Program-made: the position numbers and the translations under genes | Notes under the pieces: model-generated | The model's input: the letters and a program-made list of their open reading frames with translations, nothing else | Databases searched by the model: none | Told to the model about the DNA's origin: nothing | Source: an uncultured Opitutales bacterium | GTDB lineage: Bacteria > Verrucomicrobiota > Verrucomicrobiia > Opitutales > UBA2995 | DNA length: 5,863 nt | Direction: 5' to 3' | Assembly: GCA_937920335.1 (NCBI GenBank) | Contig: CALGUT010000478.1 | Span: 1 to 5,863, forward strand | Part shown: in pieces, positions 1-5,863 of the stretch | How positions within the stretch are numbered: position 1 is the first letter of the stretch | Layout: each line of letters starts with the position of its first letter

Positions 1-2135
1 CTGCTGTACTGGTCCGTCCAGGGCGACGGTAGCGGGTCCTTGCTTTGGTAAGGCTTCCACGCGAGCTCTCGCTGAAGCCTCTCAAGCACCACTTCAGATT
101 TAGAAAAAGCGACCCAGTCTGACGGAAAACTATCCCCGTTTTCCAAGCCTGCATTATCTTTATGAAGGAAATTCATCCCCATGACTTCTGCGTTAGCCTG
201 AATAAGTCCCAACACATCCAAATGTCGATTCGAGCAATGAAGGATCAAAATACCCTCCGAATTTATGACTCTTAGATAGGTCTCAAAAGCTTCAATGGTA
301 ATCAGATGCACCGGTATCGAATCTGAACTAAACGCATCCACCACAAACAAATCATAGGTATTATCATCAACGTCATCGAGAGCCAATCGACCGTCTCCAA
401 CCACAAAGTCAATTTCTGCACCATTTTGACGGCCGTACTCCAGAAAACTGAAATGCGTCTCGGCGATGTCCACATTGTCCGGATCGATTTCATAAACCGT
501 CATGCTCTGCCCTTTACCCAGATAGGCTCCGAGTGCTCCAGATCCAAGACCAATCATCCCGATCGTTTGAAATCCCATCGGATTGTCTTTCAACAACCCA
601 CCCGAAGGAGTCGTTGGATGGTAATAAGCAAGCGGTAAAAAATGATGTTCAGAATCCTCGAGATACTGAGTGCCATGCCGGGTCGTTCCGTGCATCAAGT
701 GTCGTTTACCGTCTTGGTCAAACACCTTATAGATTCCATAAAAGTTACGGTGAAAAAAGATATTGGTGCTATTCGAGATCAGATACGGGGAAGATAAGAG
801 CGCCACAATCGCACACCCAAAGAAGTATCTAAAATGGAGAGCCGATTGCTTTGCCACAATCAGAGGCAACATAATGATCAACCCTATAACCAGAAACGTA
901 ATCTGTGGTTCCAATTGTATTCGGCCCACAATATAAAAGAGAGTCAGGACCGTTATCAGGTAGATACCCGCGTGTACAAAAGCCGGTTTTCGAGATGAAA
1001 CATCAGCGGCAGGTCGACTCAGCAACCATACCGTCAGAAACAACGTAAGCGGATACTCGATGCTACGATCAGAAAGAAACGGAATGACCCAGTTAATGAT
1101 GACGCTTCCCGTGAAACCTCCCAGTGACATGTAAAGATAGAAGCGAGTCAACTGACGGGGATCTTTCGGGCGTTCACGATGCAAAGTACCGTGACAACAC
1201 ATACAAAGAACAAACAAGAACCCCAGGTAGAGAAGAACCATCAATGGCAAGCTGAAGAGAACGATGTGAAGTTCAATGAACCAACAGATCACCAATCCCA
1301 CAGGAAGAATCCAAAAAGCAGCTATTGACAGCCAATTGGGGAACCACCCTTTCGACTTAAAAACCAACACGAATGTTAAGAGATAAATCGTCAGCGGCAG
1401 CACCCACAGGAGCGGAGTCGACGCAATATCAAAAGTGATAATATTCGTAGTCGACAGCAACAGCGCGGAACCACAGGCACTGAGCGCTAACCATCGCAAA
1501 GGATTACTTTTTATCCCGTCTTCTATCACCGATTTTTCCTCGACCTCGGCCTCCACGTTCCTAGGTGTGCAAAACATCAAAATCACCATCAGCAACAGAT
1601 AACCAAACCACCAAAAGTCGCTCTGTACAACCAACTCCAAAAACCGTTCAACGAGAAACGGATACGACAATAATCCCAGTATAGAACCTAGATTGGACGG
1701 ACTGTACAAAATATAAGGGTTCGACTTCTCTTTCAACGAAGACGCTGAAAGCCAGCGCTGAACGACGAGACTGATTGTCGACAACGCGAAGAAACACATC
1801 GCCGCCTTGATACCCAACAACACAAGTAGCGAAACCGTTGGCGACAAGCCCGACAATACAGGCGTGTTGTGCTGCAGAGGGTAACAAACCAGACCGGCAA
1901 TCATCAATCCCCAATGAAGCTTCGTATAACCCTTCACACCAAATCTGGTAAGGCCCCAGTGGGCAAAACCGTACCCAGCCAATAAAAGCCCCTGAAAGAA
2001 GATCATACAGGTCCCCCAGACCATCACTCCACCGCCAAAAAGGGGTAGAAGCTCTCGAGCCATTATCAGTTGACCGGAAAAAATAAGAAACGCGCTTATA
2101 AAAACGCCAACCTGAAAAAAGACTAAGCGAGGCAT
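1..2135 (-). CDS. Multi-pass membrane protein fused to spermidine-synthase-like domain (3' partial)
   Basis: The frame is open for 711 codons to the window edge. Residues 1 to about 445 are very hydrophobic, with roughly 12-15 membrane segments. Landmarks typical of fused membrane/spermidine-synthase-like proteins are SGQL (about 20-23), GGGVMVW followed by FFQGLLLAGY (about 34-54), SNLGS (about 146-150), CHG (314-316) and FYLYMSLGG (332-340). The soluble C-terminal half has HGTTRHGTQ (482-490), YYHPTTPSG (504-512), the nucleotide-binding loop GLGSG (529-533), YEIDP (548-552), GDGR (580-583) and DAFSSDSIPVHL (600-611). It ends in PWTDQYS, near the family's usual C-terminus, so few residues are missing. 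True spermidine synthases transfer aminopropyl from decarboxylated SAM to putrescine; this subfamily is mostly uncharacterised and its substrate is unknown. I chose ATG at 2135 because an in-frame TAG (2151-2153) blocks extension and a hydrophobic segment follows at once. No Shine-Dalgarno is visible. Confidence 0.93.
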   Translation of the reverse strand, partial: MPRLVFFQVGVFISAFLIFSGQLIMARELLPLFGGGVMVWGTCMIFFQGLLLAGYGFAHWGLTRFGVKGYTKLHWGLMIAGLVCYPLQHNTPVLSGLSPTVSLLVLLGIKAAMCFFALSTISLVVQRWLSASSLKEKSNPYILYSPSNLGSILGLLSYPFLVERFLELVVQSDFWWFGYLLLMVILMFCTPRNVEAEVEEKSVIEDGIKSNPLRWLALSACGSALLLSTTNIITFDIASTPLLWVLPLTIYLLTFVLVFKSKGWFPNWLSIAAFWILPVGLVICWFIELHIVLFSLPLMVLLYLGFLFVLCMCCHGTLHRERPKDPRQLTRFYLYMSLGGFTGSVIINWVIPFLSDRSIEYPLTLFLTVWLLSRPAADVSSRKPAFVHAGIYLITVLTLFYIVGRIQLEPQITFLVIGLIIMLPLIVAKQSALHFRYFFGCAIVALLSSPYLISNSTNIFFHRNFYGIYKVFDQDGKRHLMHGTTRHGTQYLEDSEHHFLPLAYYHPTTPSGGLLKDNPMGFQTIGMIGLGSGALGAYLGKGQSMTVYEIDPDNVDIAETHFSFLEYGRQNGAEIDFVVGDGRLALDDVDDNTYDLFVVDAFSSDSIPVHLITIEAFETYLRVINSEGILILHCSNRHLDVLGLIQANAEVMGMNFLHKDNAGLENGDSFPSDWVAFSKSEVVLERLQRELAWKPYQSKDPLPSPWTDQYS

Positions 2136-2329
2136 AGGAAGACAAAATTGCTACATCAGCAAAGCAGGACGCTGCAACAGCATAATCCAATCACCAGGAG
2201 CAGAAACAGGCACTTAGATAGGACGTAGCCCTTTTCCCACTACAGAGAAGGATCGACACTTCAACTTCAACTACACTTTGTTCCTGCAGTTTCAATGGGG
2301 TCGCCCACACGAAATCGTTCAAAAGCCTA
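2136..2329. other. Spacer between two same-strand genes, no clear gene
   Basis: These 194 bases follow the stop of the cytochrome gene and precede the start of the membrane/spermidine-synthase-like gene, both on the minus strand. I see no strong stem-loop with a U-run, so termination is not evident and read-through is possible. There is no clear sigma-70-type promoter. A small tandem repeat, (ACTTCA)2ACT on the plus strand, lies at 2258-2272. The only short reading frame near the downstream gene is 10 codons long on the minus strand (2151-2183) and ends 15 bases before that gene's ATG; nothing supports its translation. Confidence 0.6.
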
Positions 2330-5242
2330 CTAAGGAGACCCCGTAAGAAACGACACAAGATCCGCTAGATCCTGAGCGGCGAGCCCAAGTGATGCACCTG
2401 ATGGCATGATCGATTGATCAAGCTTGCTACGGTTTCGAATAGTTGCCTGAGATATGGAGTGTATCTGACCACCGATGTCCTTCAAGATTACCGTCTCACC
2501 ATCTCCAACTACAAAGCCCGAAAGCGCACTTCCGTCCGTTGTTTCAACAATTACTGATTCATAACCAAACGCGATCGCCGCTGACGGGTTCATGATCGAG
2601 TCAAGGATTGCAGTTCGGTCAAACCGTTCACCAACCACCGTGAGATTGGGTCCAATATCTTGCCCTTCCTCACCATGGAGATGGCAGGTTGCACAAGCTG
2701 CCCGACCAAAGAAAAGCTCCCGTCCATTATCAATATTTCCGGTCATACTGGCGATATCACCCATCGGCGGCAGCACCTGACCTAACGCTCCCGGTTTAGG
2801 AAAATATCGGGAGGCCAATGCCCTGACTGACACATCAGGGTTCTCATGAATATACTGTGCAATCACCGGATACACGAAATCAGGAAGCTCGTTACGCCCG
2901 GCCAGGTGAAGCAGGTTCGGAGCGCCAATCGGAGAAACAGCCATCTCAATTGCCGTCTGCCGTATGGCGTCGGTAAGCTCCGTCGCTGCTTTAAGTCTAT
3001 TGCGCCCTACGGTCATACGTTTTGCTTCAGCAGCTAACGCTTCCGCAGTTGGGTCCGGCGGTAACTGTTCTTCCAAGCCATAGCCTTCCCAATGATTGGT
3101 AGAACGAGAACCGATCCACCAAGCCGCATAAGGACGTGTATCTTCGGGGCCATCTATGGCGGCTGCCAGGACTGCTTCCCCGGCATCTTGGCTCGGAATA
3201 AACGCTAGAGCGTCTATCGCCTGTCGACGATCTGCAGGTGTTAAACCATCAGACAACGCACGCTTCACCAGGCCAGCGATAGCCGAAGGTGGATGTAATC
3301 GCCAAGTGATCGCAGTAAACGCTTTAGACCACAATAAAGGATCCTTGGCTGCCGCGACTGAAAGCACATCCCAAATAGCATCCTCTTTTCCCTCGCACGC
3401 GGTTCCAATCGCTTCGAGGAACCAGCGATCCTGGCCTTCAAAACTATTTATCAATTCGAGAATTATGTCTTTCGAATCTACGAATGGGATGTCCCGTAAA
3501 GAAAGAGCTACCTCACGTCGGACAGCAATCGACGGGTCGCCTGCCAACTGGAGCGCAAGACCTACGAGTCCCTCTGGATTTCGCTGCCGAAGCGCGCGAT
3601 AAGCGGTTATCCGTATTTCAGGATCCGTCGCCTCCAGCGCCTGCGAAAGGCGGTCTTCAATCACTGTTTTTAGCGACGCACTCAGTCCTTTCGTTGCTCC
3701 AATCTTCGCTAACGCATACAAGGCTCTGGCAACGACCCGTGGATTCTCGTCACGGCTAAGTTTCAACAACTCAATAACTCCCATCTGGGTCGGCTGATCC
3801 GTCAATCTCTTGAATCCAGCATAGCGTACGGAATGGTTCGGGCTTTTTAATGCCTTGATCTGTCCTCCTGTTTCGCCGAGATCAATCACAGGAATTTGGG
3901 GATTATCCCCTTTCCGCGTTATGCGATAAATCGTACCTGCTCCATTGGGTTCAAGCATCCGATGCCCCCCAATAAATGGGTCATAGAAGTCAGCGACGTA
4001 AATAGCCCCATCCGCACCTACCATGACATCCGATGGTCGAAACCACTTACGCGTATCCTCTTTATCCATCGGCTGCGGAGCCGCCTTCGGATTGACGGTT
4101 GAAAACAGAGTCGATCGCCGCAGTTCGTAACCAGCTCCCCGGGGTTGAGGAAAATACGACCAGATTGAGTTTCGGCCCGCTTCGCAAGAAAGGAGCATGT
4201 TTTCATACTCGGGACCCAACGCCCCGTTTTCATAATACTCGATGCCTGTTGGAGAACCCGGGCCGTAAACATCACCCGATGGTATCACACCCGGGTCGTC
4301 CTGCCGCCAATGAGCAGTCGGTGTGGATTGTCCCGGCCGTTGTCCCGCCCGCCACGTCCGTTCGCCGTCACTCGATGAGAACCCTAAATTTCCATACTCC
4401 ATCACCCAGGTAGTTCGGCAGGATATAGTATCGTCATTATCATTCTGATACACGTTTCCAAACGAATCAAGACAGAGCTCATAGGGGTTTCGAAAGTTAT
4501 GCCCCACGACCCGCAGATTCGTACCGTCAGCATGCATACGTCCCGCTATTCCACCTACATACATACGACCGTCGTCTGAAGTGAGGCCTGCAACATTTTC
4601 GTTATTCGAAGGTGACCCGCCACGGTAACTACTTCCTGCTCGAAAGGTTCGACCTGACTTATCCCTCACGATGTGAGGACCCGTATTACCGGTCGTAAAA
4701 TAGAGGTCTCCGTCAGGTCCCGCTTTAACCGTATGCAACGAGTGATCGTGATCGAAACCGCCAAACCCGGTTAGGAGTATTTCCTTGATATCAACGGCCG
4801 GGGCAAACCGAGCATCACGATCCACATCGGTATAAACAATGACGCTCGGAGAACAAGTCACAATGATTCGGTTGTCCAATACAGATATCCCCATCGGGGC
4901 CACCAGGTCCTTATCCTGGACAAACACATGGGATGAATCAGCCCGACCATCACCATTCGTATCCTGCAGAACCATAACACGGTCTCCCTCCTCATGCCAT
5001 AAATTAACCACTCCCTCATTACGAAATGATCGGTAATTAACCGCTTCGGTCACCCAGATGCGGCCCTGCGCATCGGCATCCATATTACTAGGATTAAAAA
5101 ACATCGGAGACTGAGCCCAAACGGCGGCTTCGAGTCCGTCTGCAACATAAAAACGGTCGACAGGAGTCGGCTCATTCGAAAAGAGCGATCCGGCGATAAC
5201 CGAACCAAGCAAGACGCAACGGGAAAAATTCAAGCGGGACAT
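2330..5242 (-). CDS. Exported dehydrogenase-like propeller / HEAT / cytochrome c protein
   Basis: Complete 970-residue PVC-type multidomain protein. A short basic start and hydrophobic stretch (about 9-22) look like a signal sequence without a lipobox. Residues 36 to about 445 match the 'putative membrane-bound dehydrogenase' propeller (TIGR02604 type, related to sorbosone/glucose dehydrogenases): GRIWVTEAVNYR (60-71), a calcium-loop-like DTNGDGRAD (94-102), DHDHSLH (164-170), GPDGDLYF (175-182), FRNPYE (250-255), NDNDD (267-271) and FRPSDVMVGADGAIYVADFY (401-420). Residues about 465-790 are helical HEAT-like repeats, for example around 467-480 and 499-515. The C-terminal heme domain (TIGR02603 type, about 836-970) has CATCH (850-854; Cys850/Cys853 attach heme, His854 is proximal ligand) and SIMPSG (944-949), whose Met946 is the likely distal ligand. 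It probably oxidises a sugar or alcohol outside the cytoplasm and passes electrons to the attached heme; substrate and cofactor are unknown. ATG at 5242 immediately precedes the signal sequence; no Shine-Dalgarno is seen. Confidence 0.95.
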   Translation of the reverse strand: MSRLNFSRCVLLGSVIAGSLFSNEPTPVDRFYVADGLEAAVWAQSPMFFNPSNMDADAQGRIWVTEAVNYRSFRNEGVVNLWHEEGDRVMVLQDTNGDGRADSSHVFVQDKDLVAPMGISVLDNRIIVTCSPSVIVYTDVDRDARFAPAVDIKEILLTGFGGFDHDHSLHTVKAGPDGDLYFTTGNTGPHIVRDKSGRTFRAGSSYRGGSPSNNENVAGLTSDDGRMYVGGIAGRMHADGTNLRVVGHNFRNPYELCLDSFGNVYQNDNDDTISCRTTWVMEYGNLGFSSSDGERTWRAGQRPGQSTPTAHWRQDDPGVIPSGDVYGPGSPTGIEYYENGALGPEYENMLLSCEAGRNSIWSYFPQPRGAGYELRRSTLFSTVNPKAAPQPMDKEDTRKWFRPSDVMVGADGAIYVADFYDPFIGGHRMLEPNGAGTIYRITRKGDNPQIPVIDLGETGGQIKALKSPNHSVRYAGFKRLTDQPTQMGVIELLKLSRDENPRVVARALYALAKIGATKGLSASLKTVIEDRLSQALEATDPEIRITAYRALRQRNPEGLVGLALQLAGDPSIAVRREVALSLRDIPFVDSKDIILELINSFEGQDRWFLEAIGTACEGKEDAIWDVLSVAAAKDPLLWSKAFTAITWRLHPPSAIAGLVKRALSDGLTPADRRQAIDALAFIPSQDAGEAVLAAAIDGPEDTRPYAAWWIGSRSTNHWEGYGLEEQLPPDPTAEALAAEAKRMTVGRNRLKAATELTDAIRQTAIEMAVSPIGAPNLLHLAGRNELPDFVYPVIAQYIHENPDVSVRALASRYFPKPGALGQVLPPMGDIASMTGNIDNGRELFFGRAACATCHLHGEEGQDIGPNLTVVGERFDRTAILDSIMNPSAAIAFGYESVIVETTDGSALSGFVVGDGETVILKDIGGQIHSISQATIRNRSKLDQSIMPSGASLGLAAQDLADLVSFLTGSP

Positions 5243-5322
5243 GGATCAAGGACTATTACTGAATAGCCAAATACAAACAGAAGTCATTGTCTACTGCTCA
5301 ATTTTTGGCTTCAGTAATTCCG
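5243..5322. promoter_or_regulatory. Divergent intergenic region, likely holding both promoters
   Basis: Only 80 bases separate the ATG of the minus-strand cytochrome gene from the ATG of the plus-strand hydrolase gene, so promoters for both must lie here or reach into the coding sequences. The best minus-strand promoter-like pair is TTGAGC and TTTGTA with an 18-base gap, a modest match. No good plus-strand pair was found. Neither start has an AGGAGG-like sequence upstream: the minus-strand gene is preceded by CCTTGATCC and the plus-strand gene by CAGTAATTCCG. Promoter identity is inference from gene arrangement. Confidence 0.5.
5255..5318. repeat. Imperfect inverted repeat between divergent genes
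   Basis: The left arm ATTACTGAATAGCCAAA (5255-5271) and right arm TTTGGCTTCAGTAAT (5304-5318) are reverse complements over 15 bases, apart from a 2-base TA insertion (5264-5265) in the left arm. The inner spacer is 32 bases. The left arm ends 12 bases before the cytochrome gene's ATG and the right arm ends 4 bases before the hydrolase gene's ATG. It could be paired operator half-sites for one regulator acting on both genes, or an RNA stem masking translation starts. Pairing was checked base by base; function is inferred. Confidence 0.7.
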
Positions 5323-5863
5323 ATGCCTATCTTTTCACACCGCCTATTCTCTAATAAAACTTATTGTGCGTTACTGGTTTGCCTACTGGCTCTTGCTTAT
5401 TCCAGAGGCGGTGCGAACTCCACGACTGAGCCTGCGTTCTCGAAAGATAGCTATCTGGAAGCACTCTCAATCGAACTCAACAAAACATGGCCCGACAACC
5501 GAACGATCAACATCGTGTATCATGGCCACAGTGTACCAGCGGGCTATTTTAAGACCCCGATAGTCGATACTTTCAACGCCTATCCACACCTCTTACACCG
5601 TGGATTAAAAGAACGATTTCCTCACGCGGTCATCAATGTCATCGTCACAAGTATCGGCGGAGAGTCTTCTGACAAAGGTGCAGCCCGTTTCGAAGAAACC
5701 GTCCTGAACCACAATCCTGACCTCATTCTTATAGACTACGCGCTCAATGATAGACGACTCGGATTAGAAACCGCCAGAACCGCTTGGGAGTCTATGATCC
5801 AAGCCGCCAAGTCACAAAACATAAAAACGATCCTCCTTACTCCCACAGGCGATTCGAGAGCCG
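5323..5863 (+). CDS. Exported SGNH/GDSL-like hydrolase (3' partial)
   Basis: The first 180 codons are present and the frame continues past the window edge. Residues 1-31 form a likely signal peptide: basic residues at 6-12, then a hydrophobic core at about 16-26, with cleavage probably between 27 and 31. The mature part begins with IVYHGHSVPAGYF (64-76), where Ser70 sits at the SGNH block I nucleophile position. The usual GDS is GHS here. IGGE (111-114) is a candidate for the block II glycine and YALND (139-143), with Asn142, for block III. The block V DxxH should lie beyond the edge. Such enzymes hydrolyse esters, often acetyl groups on glycans, but no substrate can be assigned. ATG at 5323 was chosen because it gives a proper signal peptide; the in-frame TTG codons upstream would place unlikely residues before it. 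The gene diverges from the cytochrome gene and may share its regulation. Confidence 0.88.
   Translation, partial: MPIFSHRLFSNKTYCALLVCLLALAYSRGGANSTTEPAFSKDSYLEALSIELNKTWPDNRTINIVYHGHSVPAGYFKTPIVDTFNAYPHLLHRGLKERFPHAVINVIVTSIGGESSDKGAARFEETVLNHNPDLILIDYALNDRRLGLETARTAWESMIQAAKSQNIKTILLTPTGDSRA

Noticed and set aside
302..832. Short ORFs on both strands (302-493 minus, 426-638 plus, 533-832 plus)
   Set aside because: All lie inside the spermidine-synthase-like domain, whose frame carries GLGSG, GDGR and DAFSSDSIP; these short translations show no domain features.
1648..2190. 180-codon minus-strand ORF overlapping the N-terminal part of the membrane gene in another frame
   Set aside because: Its translation has no recognisable family features, while the frame starting at 2135 gives membrane segments and conserved landmarks and stays open for 711 codons.
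2258..2272. Short tandem repeat (ACTTCA)2ACT
   Set aside because: At two and a half 6-base copies it is too short to be meaningful as a satellite or regulator array.
2321..2340. Near-palindrome CCTACTAAGG at the stop codon of the cytochrome gene, considered as a terminator
   Set aside because: The stem is very short and imperfect, and no U-run follows on the transcript strand.
3156..3759. Plus-strand ORFs of 148 and 91 codons antisense to the HEAT region
   Set aside because: They are opposite a well-supported coding frame, have low-complexity Ser/Ala/Arg-rich translations and no recognisable motifs.
4018..4413. ORFs on both strands within the propeller (4018-4275 minus, 3896-4102 plus and 4099-4413 plus)
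   Set aside because: They overlap the conserved propeller blocks of the 970-residue protein in wrong frames and show no domain signal.
5366..5563. 65-codon plus-strand ORF inside the hydrolase gene
   Set aside because: The frame starting at 5323 encodes a signal peptide and the HGHSVPAGYF motif and stays open to the edge; this ORF is a shifted shadow.

Overview
The window most likely comes from a member of the PVC superphylum, probably Verrucomicrobiota or Planctomycetota. The main evidence is the central gene. It joins a Pirellula/Verrucomicrobium-type 'membrane-bound dehydrogenase' beta-propeller, a HEAT-like helical region and a C-terminal c-type heme domain, an architecture greatly expanded in those phyla. 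Moderate GC content (judged by eye) and the lack of Shine-Dalgarno sequences before all three starts fit, but phylum or genus cannot be fixed from this window.

Layout. (1) Positions 1-2135, minus strand: a long ORF open through 711 codons that leaves the window at its 3' end. It encodes a multi-pass membrane protein fused to a spermidine-synthase-like Rossmann domain; only the last few residues are missing. (2) Positions 2136-2329: a 194-bp spacer with no convincing gene or terminator. (3) Positions 2330-5242, minus strand: a complete 970-residue exported dehydrogenase-like/HEAT/cytochrome c protein. (4) Positions 5243-5322: an 80-bp divergent intergenic region carrying a striking imperfect inverted repeat whose arms lie just upstream of each of the two start codons. 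(5) Positions 5323-5863, plus strand: the first 180 codons of an exported SGNH/GDSL-like hydrolase that runs off the right edge.

Working together. The cytochrome protein and the SGNH hydrolase are both predicted to be exported and are divergently transcribed from a short shared region, so co-regulation is plausible. Extracytoplasmic oxidation plus ester hydrolysis would suit breakdown of decorated polysaccharides, but nothing here fixes a substrate. The membrane/spermidine-synthase-like gene lies downstream of the cytochrome gene on the same strand and could be reached by read-through; a functional link is not shown. I see no CRISPR array, rRNA, tRNA, insertion sequence or phage gene. The best candidates for follow-up are the inverted repeat and the three-gene neighbourhood; a new system is not demonstrated.
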